Positions 1 through 7,842 of a stretch of 40,922 nucleotides of DNA are shown here, one piece after another. The stretch's first letter is position 1. Each line of letters opens with the position of its first letter. Position numbers and translations under genes: made by a program. The notes beneath the pieces are model-generated. The model was not told where the DNA came from. It ran no database searches and saw nothing but the letters and a program-made list of their open reading frames with translations. This DNA comes from an uncultured bacterium (GTDB lineage Bacteria > Verrucomicrobiota > Kiritimatiellia > RFP12 > UBA1067): contig CACZDG010000018.1 of the NCBI GenBank assembly GCA_902779865.1, forward strand, positions 1-40,922. Direction: 5' to 3'.

Positions 1-1400
1 GCGCCCACGTCGCACGCGACGTTGAACTCGCGCTTCAGGCGGTCCACGATGACTTCGAGGTAGAGCTCGCCCATGCCGGCGATGATCGTCTCGGAGGTTT
101 CCTGGTCGAAGGTCACGACGAAGGTCGGGTCTTCCATCGCGAGCGCGTGGAGCGCCGCGCCGAGCTTCTCGTTGTCCTGACGCGACTGCGGCTTCACCGC
201 GACGGAGATCACGGGTGCCGGGAAGTCGATGGATTCAAGGGTGATCGGGTGCTCGGGGTCGCAGAGCGTGTCGCCCGTGCGGGTCTGCGTGAGGCCCACG
301 CACGCCACGATGTCGCCGGCGTGCGCCTCTTCGAGCGCCTCCTGCTTGATGCGCTGCTCTTGGTTGATCGTGGAGTCGAGCAGCTCGCCGCCGAGCTTGA
401 GCGTACCGGAGTAAACACGCACGAAGGTGATCTTACCCATCGCCTTGTCGGACATGATCTTGAACGCGAGGCCGCAGAACGGCTCGTTGTCGCTCGGCTC
501 GCGCTTCTGCGAGGGATCGTCGGCGGAGACGGCCGCGCCCGCGTCAATCGGGGACGGCAGGTAGTCGCACACGCCGTCGAGGAGCTGCTGAACGCCCTTG
601 TCCTTGAACGCGGAACCGCAGAACGCCGGTGTGATCGTGCGGGCCATGCAGCCCTTGCGGAGTGCGCCCTTGATCTCGTCCACCGTGAGCTCCTCGCCCG
701 CGAAGAACTTCTCCATGAGCGCGTCGTCCTGCTCGGCGGCGCTCTCGACCATCTTCTGACGGTATTCCTTGGCCTTCTCGACCATGTCGGCGGGAATATC
801 CTCCTCCGTCATGTTCTTACCAAGGCTCTTCATGTCGTAGCGGATCGCCTTCATCTTGATGAGGTCGATGATGCCGTCGAACGTCTCGCCGGCGCCGATC
901 GGAAGCACCACCGGCACGGGGTTCGCGCCGAGCTGGTTCTTCATCTGGTCCATCACGCTGTAGAAGTTCGCGCCGATACGGTCCATCTTGTTGACGAAAG
1001 CGATCTTCGGCACCTTGTACTTCTCGGACTGGCGCCACACCTGCTCGGACTGCGGCTGCACGCCGCCCACCGCGCAGTAGAGGGCCACCGCGCCGTCGAG
1101 CACGCGGAGCGAGCGCTCCACCTCGGCCGTGAAGTCCACGTGTCCGGGAGTGTCGATCAGTGACAGGCGATAGGCACCCCACTGCACGCACGTGGCGGCG
1201 GACTGGATCGTGATGCCGCGCTCCTGCTCCTGGACCATGAAGTCCATCGTAGCGGCGCCGTCATGTACTTCGCCGATCTTGTAGTTCTTGCCGGAATAGT
1301 AGAGGATACGCTCCGACGTGGTCGTCTTGCCGCCGTCGATGTGCGCCATGATACCGAAGTTCCGCACTTTTTCCAGCGGAAACGCTTTCTTGTCTGCCAT
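1..1400 (-). CDS. fusA: Elongation factor G, partial (C-terminus beyond window edge)
   Basis: Translational GTPase that drives ribosomal translocation in the cytosol. About 466 of the usual ~700 residues are present; the gene runs off the left edge. It starts [20 protein letters not shown]. Visible G-domain motifs are the P-loop AHIDGGKT (residues 19-26), switch I region ERGITI (60-65), DTPGHVDF (83-90) and NKMD. The G' and domain II sequences follow. The P-loop has Gly at residue 23, where EF-G normally has Ala (AHIDAGKT). The ATG at 1400 is preceded by AAAGGAG at good spacing and by a clear promoter, so the gene appears to start its own transcript. No rpsL, rpsG or tuf lies upstream; it is divergent from a CDF transporter gene. 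Identification as EF-G is firm. Whether it is the main copy or a paralogue cannot be told. Confidence 0.97.
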   Translation of the reverse strand, partial: MADKKAFPLEKVRNFGIMAHIDGGKTTTSERILYYSGKNYKIGEVHDGAATMDFMVQEQERGITIQSAATCVQWGAYRLSLIDTPGHVDFTAEVERSLRVLDGAVALYCAVGGVQPQSEQVWRQSEKYKVPKIAFVNKMDRIGANFYSVMDQMKNQLGANPVPVVLPIGAGETFDGIIDLIKMKAIRYDMKSLGKNMTEEDIPADMVEKAKEYRQKMVESAAEQDDALMEKFFAGEELTVDEIKGALRKGCMARTITPAFCGSAFKDKGVQQLLDGVCDYLPSPIDAGAAVSADDPSQKREPSDNEPFCGLAFKIMSDKAMGKITFVRVYSGTLKLGGELLDSTINQEQRIKQEALEEAHAGDIVACVGLTQTRTGDTLCDPEHPITLESIDFPAPVISVAVKPQSRQDNEKLGAALHALAMEDPTFVVTFDQETSETIIAGMGELYLEVIVDRLKREFNVACDVG

Positions 1401-1434
1401 TTGTTCTCCTTTGGTCTTCAAAAAGTGAGTAGAT

Positions 1435-1463
1435 AGTTTACTAAAAACGCGGCCAAACCGCAA
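1435..1463 (-). promoter_or_regulatory. Predicted fusA promoter
   Basis: Reading the minus strand: -35 TTGCGG, a 17-bp spacer, and -10 TAAACT, ending 34 bp before the fusA ATG. It matches the TTGC-type -35 seen at other gene starts in this window. Confidence 0.55.
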
Positions 1464-1504
1464 GGGGTTGATTTCAGAATTTGCATTTTACCGAAACGGC
1501 GGTT

Positions 1505-1533
1505 TTGAAGAACCCGTTTCGTCTGTTTATGAT
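1505..1533 (+). promoter_or_regulatory. Predicted promoter of the CDF transporter gene
   Basis: TTGAAG, a 17-bp spacer and TATGAT. A second -10-like TATACT overlaps at 1533-1538. It leaves a leader of about 115 nt before the ATG at 1656. This is the weakest -35 of the set, since it lacks the TTGC start. Confidence 0.4.
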
Positions 1534-1655
1534 ATACTATTTGCAAAGCGTTTTACAGAGGTAAGTTTCATTGCAAGGATGTTTTCAGTGTGCAGGGTAC
1601 GTTATGCAGGGCGTTGTACAGGACGATTTGGAATAATTAGTCGGATTCTTAAATA

Positions 1656-2543
1656 ATGAAAAGTGTGATGACAGAGGCAGAGAAAGTGCGGAGGACGCGG
1701 CGGGTGACGTACGCGGGAATGGCGGTGAACATCGCCATTGCCGTGGCGAAGGCCGTCGGTGGCGTGGTGTTCTCGTCGCGTGCGCTCGTGGCGGATGCCG
1801 TGCATTCCGCGTCCGACCTCGTTACCGACCTGGCCGTGATCTTCGGCGTGAGGTACTGGGTGGCGCCGGCAGACGAGGGCCATCCCTACGGACACGGCAA
1901 GATCGAGGCGCTTGTGACCGTGTTCATTTCCGCCGCGCTCGCCGTAGTCGCACTGGAACTTGGCGCGGACGCCGTCCGCTCGTTGATGGCCGGCGCCGGA
2001 CGCGAACCGCCCGGCGCGGCGGCGTTCTTCATCGCACTTGCCGGCATCGTGCTCAAGGAGTGGCTGTTCATCTGGACGCGCGCCGTCGCAAATAAGATCG
2101 GTTCACCAGCACTGGAGGCCAACGCTTGGCACCATCGGTCGGACGCGATGAGCTCCATACCCGTAGCCGCGGCAGTGGCAGCGGCACGGCTTGTCCCGAG
2201 CCTCTGGTGGCTCGACGCGGTGGGCGCGCTCACCGTGGGCGTATTCGTGCTGCACGTTGCATGGAAACTCGCAAAGCCCGCCCTTCTCGAACTGTCAGAC
2301 GCGGACGTTTGCGTAAAGGCGGCGGACGTCAAGGCGGTTGCGGAAAAAGTGCCCGGCGTGAGAGGCGTACACAAGGCGCGCGCGCGTAGGTACGGCGGGT
2401 TGTACCAGGCTGACCTGCACATCCAAGTTGACGGGACTCTCTCCGTTGCCGAGGGACACGCCATCGGCCATGCGGTCAAGGAGGCGATAATCAACTCCGG
2501 GCTGGACGTTGAAGACGCCATCGTCCACGTGGAGCCAGCATAA
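1656..2543 (+). CDS. Cation diffusion facilitator (CDF) family metal efflux transporter
   Basis: Inner-membrane divalent cation/proton antiporter that exports metals such as Zn2+, Fe2+ or Mn2+. The 295 residues match the usual CDF length. The N-terminal part has about six hydrophobic segments. The two metal-site helices carry H50-SAS-D54 and H159-HRS-D163 (HxxxD twice), the ZitB-like arrangement, and HPYGHGKIE (residues 76-84) is a CDF signature. The C-terminal ~80 residues form the cytosolic dimerisation domain (VHKARARRYG, then LHIQVDG). The ATG at 1656 has no evident Shine-Dalgarno sequence; the next ATG, at residue 5, is an alternative start. It is transcribed away from fusA and converges on the HU-like gene. 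The metal specificity cannot be read from sequence. Confidence 0.93.
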   Translation: MKSVMTEAEKVRRTRRVTYAGMAVNIAIAVAKAVGGVVFSSRALVADAVHSASDLVTDLAVIFGVRYWVAPADEGHPYGHGKIEALVTVFISAALAVVALELGADAVRSLMAGAGREPPGAAAFFIALAGIVLKEWLFIWTRAVANKIGSPALEANAWHHRSDAMSSIPVAAAVAAARLVPSLWWLDAVGALTVGVFVLHVAWKLAKPALLELSDADVCVKAADVKAVAEKVPGVRGVHKARARRYGGLYQADLHIQVDGTLSVAEGHAIGHAVKEAIINSGLDVEDAIVHVEPA

Positions 2544-2660
2544 GCCGCCTGCAGGCAGGTCAGTTCTTCTTTTCGCGAAGGCTTGTGATGTAGCGCAAGG
2601 TGCGGGTCACGTCCTTCACGAGCGCGTCGGAGAGCACGCGCCCACAGCCGAGCGGCCCGG

Positions 2661-2732
2661 AGGTGGGGCGAGGCGTCCTCGCCGAGCCGCACAACTTGTT
2701 GTTGTACGCTTGTTGTTTCCCCCGCCCCACCT
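2661..2732. repeat. Inverted repeat with nested hairpin between convergent genes
   Basis: AGGTGGGGCG at 2661-2670 is perfectly mirrored by CGCCCCACCT at 2723-2732. A second perfect 7-bp stem, GGCGAGG/CCTCGCC with a 3-nt loop, sits at 2667-2683. The interior is rich in TTGTTG. It lies between two convergent genes, so it could act as a terminator or be a dispersed extragenic palindrome. No U-tract follows either arm. Confidence 0.5.
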
Positions 2733-2745
2733 GCTTACGCCGCAC

Positions 2746-3780
2746 TTACTCCACGATGAACGTCGGGAGCGTGATCGTGAGCGTCTCGCTTTCGGTGCCG
2801 CGAGACGCGACGAGCGACAACTCAATGTCGTGGTACGTGCCTTTCGCGGGTGTATCACCGCCAAGCGGCGAAATCTCGCCGTGAGTGCCGTCCTCGTCGA
2901 AGTTGCCCGCGAGCGTGTAGTCAGAGCCGTCAACGCTCACAGAGCAACGAGCGATTTCCCACTCACCACCGGGAGCGGCACGATCACCGTAGATGCCACG
3001 TTCCACGCACTGCCGTACAGGAAGTCAGTATGGCTGCCTTCGTCGTCCATGGACATGATCTTGCACTTGCCGTCGCTCGTCTGCGCCAATGGCACGGGGC
3101 CGGGATCACTCCCCGCAAGGACGGTGAGCTTGTTGGATGGGGCTGGCGTTAGCGCCGAATCCGGCGACAGCCCGTGCGTCCACAGCGTGAGCACCGTGCC
3201 CTCGCAGGCGTCAACAGGTTGTGTTAGGCGTCCGAATATGCGCTGACTTCCGTCGTCGGCTGAGGATTGAGCCTCAAGTGCCACTTCGACGGTGCCGCCG
3301 CCGCCCGGAAGCTTCAGCTCCGCATGTTCGTCGCCGCTGCCGAGCGTGAGCGCGGTGCCGATGACGGCAAAGCGTTCGCCGCTCTTGATGACGTTGGACT
3401 GTTTCATGTCGCCCCACGTAACCTTGATGATGCGCGGCTTTGCACCGGTGTCCGCGTCCGCGCGCGTGGGCGTTCCCTTTTCAAGCGCCGTGCGGATCTC
3501 GTCGGACGGCTGCGCCGCCACGTAGAGCCTGTTGACCTCGGGGTCAAAGGGCGCGTCTGCGCTGGGGAACGTGCCTTCGATGGCGGGGAAGAACTTCACG
3601 AAGCCGAGGTCGAACGCGAGCGTGTCGCCGGCCTGCATGGCGTCCTTGATGTAGAAGGCCGTTTCGTTCCAAACCCGCGTGATCTCGGCGACGCCCATAT
3701 GGCAGCCGTTCTTGACCATGAGGTTTGCAACGTCGGCCTGATCTGCCGTGACCGCCGGTAGCGCACGTCAACAAAGGCAT
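2746..3780 (-). pseudogene. HU-like DNA-binding/DUF4469-type protein, disrupted by apparent frameshifts
   Basis: The longest intact segment (3719-2937, 260 codons) has an HU/IHF-like N-terminal part (MGVAEITRVWNETAFYIKDA, then FDLGFVKF). A beta-rich region resembling DUF4469 Ig-like domains follows (IIKVTWGDMKQSN to LTVLAG). Coding similarity continues outside it in other frames. Upstream, PAVTADQADVANL is in frame with ATG 3719 but cut off by a TGA, while the preceding VDVRY lies in another frame. Downstream, YTLAGNFDEDG to TLPTFIVE (stop at 2746) is in a different frame from LYGSAWNVA. About three single-base shifts are therefore needed: two near 3758-3775 and one at 2937-3006. The promoter and ATG at 3780 look intact. 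This is either a recent pseudogene or sequence error in homopolymers. The family call is by recognition, at moderate confidence. Confidence 0.6.
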
Positions 3781-3824
3781 CAAATGGCCTTGGGGATGTG
3801 GGGGATTTGGTTGCGGGGTTTGGT

Positions 3825-3853
3825 ATTCTAAAGGCGTTCTGCGGATTGGGCAA
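3825..3853 (-). promoter_or_regulatory. Predicted promoter of the HU-like gene
   Basis: Minus strand TTGCCC, 17-bp spacer, TAGAAT. It ends 45 bp before the ATG at 3780 and is back-to-back with the promoter of the plus-strand gene at 3961. Confidence 0.5.
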
Positions 3854-3902
3854 CTGATCCAAGGAATCGGCATCGGTCTTCTATCTGTTCACGTCTGTAT
3901 TC

Positions 3903-3931
3903 TTGCATTCCATGCCGCCTTTTGGTATGAT
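3903..3931 (+). promoter_or_regulatory. Predicted promoter of the exported TPR-like gene
   Basis: TTGCAT, 17-bp spacer, TATGAT. The expected start of transcription is near 3938, about 23 nt before the ATG at 3961. GAAGAAGG lies just before the start codon as a ribosome binding site. Confidence 0.6.
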
Positions 3932-3960
3932 ACACGTGTTTTCAAGATGGAAGAAGGCAC

Positions 3961-5973
3961 ATGAGAAAATTGGTTTTAGTTTTCGCCCTTTTGGCGGCGA
4001 TGGCGGCTGTTGCGGAAGAGGAAGTCCCTCTGCCGATATGGAAGATGCCGCATGTATGGCAGCGGCATACGCAGCTGCGCGGCCAGCTGTTCGACGTCCT
4101 GCGGCTCGGCGATGCCGAGAAGATGGAGGAAATCTGCCGCAAGGCGCTGCGCGTGATCCCAGGCGACGCGACGTGGCACTACAACCTCGCCTGCGCACTC
4201 GCCCAACGCGACACTCCCGGCGTTGCTCTCAACGAACTCGCCAAGGCAATTGACTTCGGATTCCACAACGCCGATGCAATCGCCCGCGACAAGGACTTCG
4301 AGCGCGTGCGTTCGCTGCCCCGCTTCGCCGAACTCGTCGAGAGAGCGCGTTCGCTCAAGGGAAAACCCGGGCGCGGCCGCCCCGAACCGAAGACCGCCAT
4401 CGCGCGTCCCGGCGGGAAGCTGATCCTGGAGGAGGAGAACCTCGCATGGAACTTCGACGCCGGAGTTTTCGAGGCGCGCATGAAGATCGGCGCACCGGCC
4501 GGCGCAATTTCCCTACAGGCCGCGAACTTCGGCAAGTCAAAGCCGACCGCGCCGGAGCGTCCGTACGTGGCCGCGTGGATATCCGAGGGGACGTCGCTCG
4601 GCAACGTGGGCGACATCTACGTGAACCGCGACGCTGGACACTCCATGCTCGCAGTCGGAGACTTCCCCGGGCTCGTAAACGTCATCGCAAGCCAGGGGGC
4701 CAAGGCCGCGCACATCGACACGGACCATCCAAACACGGTCTATCCCGACTGCGCCGTGTTCGGCAACATTTCGCGCGCCCGGCAGGGAGGGCCGTACTGG
4801 CGTTCGCTCGGACGTTCGTCCATGACCGACTCAGGCCTCGCCGTTCGAATGAACCTACTCTACCGACTCAACCAGTTCTGGATAATGCCGGCGCACATGG
4901 ACTTCGGCAAGAAGGACATCGGCGACGTATTTCCGGGCGCAGCCCCCTTCCAGTTCATCACCGTGGGGTCGTCGTGGACAGACCAAGGCCCGCTCCGCGC
5001 CGCGCTTGCTGCATCCGCGTCGTTCAGGCGCCCGGTGAAGGATGAAATAGTCCGCCGCCGCCTCGTCGGCCCTACCATGCAGTGGCTCCTGCGCCGCACG
5101 CGCAAAGGTATTCAAACTGAAGAGGACTACCTTTCACCCAAGGCCCATCCAACCGCCTTCGCCGGATCGTCCCTCGACACCGAACGCCTCGTCGAAGCAG
5201 CCCACGCGCTTCGTCCCGAGCAGATTCCGCCCGTGGTGTCGCTCAACTTGATCAACTCGCGCAAGAACCCCATCCGCTATCCAGCTCCTGTGCGAGACTA
5301 CCCTGACGCCATTTCGGAAGTCCTCTATTCGACCTCCAGCGCCATCTGCCTCGTACTGAGAGCCGTCGAGGGCGAACGCACGTTCCTTTTCAACGCGCGT
5401 GCGGACGGCGTGGACGCACCATCCACGTTCACGTGGCACGTGGTACACGGCGACGCCTCCGCAGTAAAGATCATCGCCACAGGCGAGGCGGACGAGGCAA
5501 CGCCTGAACGCGGATTCGCGAAGATACTAATAGACAGGCGAAACATAACCAACCGTATCGACGTGGCCTGTTTCGCAAAAACGGCAACCTCGTCGTGGGG
5601 TGCGCCATCGATCATTTCGTTCTTCCCCGTCCCGCAGGAAACACGCATATATCGCCCTGACGGACAGATCGCCTCGATCGACTACACCAACGAAAAGAAA
5701 GTCTATTCCGATCCCGTCGTGTCGCTGCCGCGGCACTGGAAGGACGTCTATTCCTACGACGCCAGCGGCAAGCCGCTCGGCTGGACGCGTTTTTCCGACG
5801 GTAAGGAAGTCGCGGCGTTCACGGCCTCGGGACACCGCATCGTGGCGCGGCGGGCTGACGGCACCCCTTCCAAGGCCGTGCGCGTAAAATACCTGCCGCG
5901 CGCCACCAACGACAACATGGAGCCGCTTACGCTGTCCTACATGGACGACGGCGAGCCATTCGACGTCAAATGA
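3961..5973 (+). CDS. Exported protein with TPR-like N-terminus, function unknown
   Basis: The 670 residues begin with a clear signal peptide (MRKLVLVFALLAAMAAVAEE), so export to the periplasm or cell surface is likely. Residues ~35-135 resemble a TPR-type helical repeat (WHYNLACALAQ, ALNELAKAIDFGF). The remaining ~500 residues are not a family I recognise. They include a beta-rich section with VGDIYVNRDAGHS and NTVYPDCAVFGN, and a region resembling a PKD-like or cadherin-like fold (TFTWHVVHGDASAVKI). The last ~70 residues include YDASGKPLGW, a segment that looks like a YD-type short repeat. GAAGAAGG precedes the ATG. The 3' end overlaps the dihydrouridine synthase gene by 4 nt (ATGA), so the two are co-transcribed and probably translationally coupled, although their roles look unrelated. 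Confidence 0.75.
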   Translation: MRKLVLVFALLAAMAAVAEEEVPLPIWKMPHVWQRHTQLRGQLFDVLRLGDAEKMEEICRKALRVIPGDATWHYNLACALAQRDTPGVALNELAKAIDFGFHNADAIARDKDFERVRSLPRFAELVERARSLKGKPGRGRPEPKTAIARPGGKLILEEENLAWNFDAGVFEARMKIGAPAGAISLQAANFGKSKPTAPERPYVAAWISEGTSLGNVGDIYVNRDAGHSMLAVGDFPGLVNVIASQGAKAAHIDTDHPNTVYPDCAVFGNISRARQGGPYWRSLGRSSMTDSGLAVRMNLLYRLNQFWIMPAHMDFGKKDIGDVFPGAAPFQFITVGSSWTDQGPLRAALAASASFRRPVKDEIVRRRLVGPTMQWLLRRTRKGIQTEEDYLSPKAHPTAFAGSSLDTERLVEAAHALRPEQIPPVVSLNLINSRKNPIRYPAPVRDYPDAISEVLYSTSSAICLVLRAVEGERTFLFNARADGVDAPSTFTWHVVHGDASAVKIIATGEADEATPERGFAKILIDRRNITNRIDVACFAKTATSSWGAPSIISFFPVPQETRIYRPDGQIASIDYTNEKKVYSDPVVSLPRHWKDVYSYDASGKPLGWTRFSDGKEVAAFTASGHRIVARRADGTPSKAVRVKYLPRATNDNMEPLTLSYMDDGEPFDVK

Positions 5974-6926
5974 AGCTAGTCCTCGCCCCCCTCGCCGATT
6001 TTACCAACGCCGCGTTCCGCAAGCTCGCCTCCGAACTCGGCGCAGACCTCACGTACACCGAAATGATCAGCGCGGCGGCGCTGGCGCACGGATCGTCCCG
6101 TACGCGACATCTCTTCGAAACGCTTCCGGGCGAAGGCCCAGTGGCGTGCCAGCTGTTCGGACATGTCCCCGACGAACTCGCCTTCGCCGCACGCGAGGCG
6201 ACGGCGCTCGGACGTTTCGTCGCGATCGACCTCAACGCCGGATGTCCCATGCCGCGCATCCGCCAGGGCGGCGACGGTGCGGCTCTCGTCCCGCAGCCGC
6301 AGCTCGTACACGACCTGCTCGTTGCCATAAAGCGCGAAACGAACCTTCCCGTCACTCTCAAGACGCGCCCCGGTCCTTCCCCTGACCGCGTAACGATGTT
6401 CGAGCTGCTTGACGCCGCAGAAACCGCCGGGTGCGCGGGAATCACGCTCCACGCCCGCTTCACCTCGCAGATGCACGGCGGCACACCTCATCTGGAGCTG
6501 TTGGCGGAACTGGTCCAACGTGCCCACATCCCAGTGACCGGCAACGGCGGCGTCCACAACGAGGCCACGCTCAAGGCAATGCTTGAAACTGGCGTTGACG
6601 CCGTGATGCTCGGTCGCGCAGCCATCACCAATCCCGCACACTTCGCAGGGTTGAAAGGTCACGAAATGCCATCGCGCAAGGAACTGTTCACACGGCACGT
6701 CGAATACCTGCTCGACCTACAAGGACAGCTCTCGCGCAATTTCCCCGAAGACCACGTAATGCCGCCGGACGAATTCGTGTGCGCCACGCTGCACCGGCAC
6801 CTGTTCCACTACTTCAAGGGTGTCCCCGGCGCGGCGGAACTGCGCCGCAAAATCAATGAAATCCACACTCTTGCCGAAACACGCGCCCTAGTCACTCATT
6901 TTCCGCTGGCGTTGCAAGGCGAGTAA
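5970..6926 (+). CDS. dus: tRNA-dihydrouridine synthase
   Basis: FMN-dependent enzyme that reduces uridine to dihydrouridine in tRNA D-loops or variable loops. The 318 residues match the Dus family (COG0042) length. The TIM-barrel N-terminus reads MKLVLAPLADFTNAAFR. The catalytic Cys is C92 in NAGCPMPRI. FMN and active-site residues include K131 (LKTRPG), H161 (LHARF) and GNGGV (191-195). The C-terminal helical RNA-binding domain follows from about residue 225. The start ATG overlaps the stop of the preceding gene. The subgroup (DusA, B or C) cannot be set with certainty; the general pattern is DusB-like, but the usual VDIN-GCP context reads IDLNAGCP here. It converges on the isomerase gene with 27 bp between stops and no visible terminator. 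Confidence 0.93.
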   Translation: MKLVLAPLADFTNAAFRKLASELGADLTYTEMISAAALAHGSSRTRHLFETLPGEGPVACQLFGHVPDELAFAAREATALGRFVAIDLNAGCPMPRIRQGGDGAALVPQPQLVHDLLVAIKRETNLPVTLKTRPGPSPDRVTMFELLDAAETAGCAGITLHARFTSQMHGGTPHLELLAELVQRAHIPVTGNGGVHNEATLKAMLETGVDAVMLGRAAITNPAHFAGLKGHEMPSRKELFTRHVEYLLDLQGQLSRNFPEDHVMPPDEFVCATLHRHLFHYFKGVPGAAELRRKINEIHTLAETRALVTHFPLALQGE

Positions 6927-6953
6927 TCAATGTAACTTTTAACGAAGTTCGGA

Positions 6954-7820
6954 TCAGCAACGGCCGAGGCGCTGGAGGAACTTGAACGACTCGGTAATCG
7001 GCACGAGGGAGTCGAGGCTGACCTCGCACTCGGCGATCCACCACTTCACGCCGTCGGCGTCCGCGGCGGCAAAAACCTTGGGCCAATCGACGCCCTTGGC
7101 GTTCACCGGGGGATGTCCGAGGATGCCGTCGAAGGTGTCCATGCGCTTGCGGCGACCGTTGTCCTCCTTTGCGTGCATGGTGATGGAGCGGTGGGGATAC
7201 TTGCGCCACTGCTCGCAGGGGTCGCGTCCAGTGCAGGAGGTCCAGCCGACGTCCTGCTCCATGCAGACCTCCTTGCGCGTGTGCGAGAAGAAGTAGTCGA
7301 AATAGGTCGTGCCGTCCTTCATCGTGATGTCGAACTCCGGCGTGTGGTTGTGGAGTCCGATCTTGCAACCGTACTTCGCGGCCGTCTCGGAGGCGACGTT
7401 GTAGTATTCAACATGGCGCTTCATGAACTCATCGACGTCCTCGCCCTTGCGTGGGAAGTTCCCCGCGCCGGCGCAGATAAGCAGGTTGTTGCCGAATCCA
7501 AGGTGGTACTCGCACGACGCCTTGATGCGGTCCGGACCGAAGTCGCGCTTGTGGACATGTGCGCCGCAGACGGTGAGACCGTTCGCGGCGAGCGTCCGCT
7601 TCAACTCCGCCGCGCTTTTACCGAAGCACGTGTTGAACTCGACTGCCTTGTAACCGATCTTCGCGACCTCAGCCAGGGCCTTGTCGAGTCCGTTCTTATG
7701 GATGTACGTACCGATGGAGTAGAGCTGCACGGCGATTGCCTTGCCACTTTTCTCCTGTCCGAATGCAGGTGCGGCACAAGCCGCACCAAGCGCGGCGATA
7801 AACTCTCTTCTAGTTGTCAC
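6954..7820 (-). CDS. Exported sugar phosphate isomerase/epimerase-like TIM-barrel protein
   Basis: Xylose isomerase-like (AP endonuclease family 2) TIM barrel of 288 residues, expected to act on sugars or keto-sugars. The GTG at 7820 is chosen because GGAGG lies 7 nt upstream (7828-7832). It also gives a Tat-like signal, VTTRREFIAALGAACAAP, ending around AFGQ. An earlier in-frame ATG at 7883 would bury this signal. Candidate metal ligands lie in IGLHNHTPEFD, CMEQDVGW, SITMHAKEDN and the late AECEVS segment, in the order expected for the fold. It is the last gene of a three-gene operon with a heparinase-like lyase and a DUF1080 protein, 22 bp after the lyase stop. The substrate is unknown; the context suggests a 3-keto-sugar or a lyase product. 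Confidence 0.85.
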   Translation of the reverse strand: MTTRREFIAALGAACAAPAFGQEKSGKAIAVQLYSIGTYIHKNGLDKALAEVAKIGYKAVEFNTCFGKSAAELKRTLAANGLTVCGAHVHKRDFGPDRIKASCEYHLGFGNNLLICAGAGNFPRKGEDVDEFMKRHVEYYNVASETAAKYGCKIGLHNHTPEFDITMKDGTTYFDYFFSHTRKEVCMEQDVGWTSCTGRDPCEQWRKYPHRSITMHAKEDNGRRKRMDTFDGILGHPPVNAKGVDWPKVFAAADADGVKWWIAECEVSLDSLVPITESFKFLQRLGRC

Positions 7821-7827
7821 TTTACGA

Positions 7828-7832
7828 CCTCC
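7828..7832 (-). promoter_or_regulatory. Ribosome binding site that fixes the isomerase GTG start
   Basis: GGAGG on the minus strand with 7 nt before GTG (7820). It favours this start over the upstream in-frame ATG at 7883, which lies inside the preceding gene. Confidence 0.7.
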
Positions 7833-7842
7833 AAACTGCAAT

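Noticed and set aside
147..1163. Long plus-strand open frame antisense to fusA
   Set aside because: It is a His/Leu/Arg-rich mirror of a clear fusA reading frame; long antisense frames are expected in GC-rich genes.
1468..1656. 62-codon open frame between fusA and the CDF gene
   Set aside because: It spans the predicted promoter, has no ribosome binding site and no recognisable product.
2560..2745. 61-codon minus-strand open frame
   Set aside because: It covers the inverted repeat, with no ribosome binding site or family; probably non-coding.
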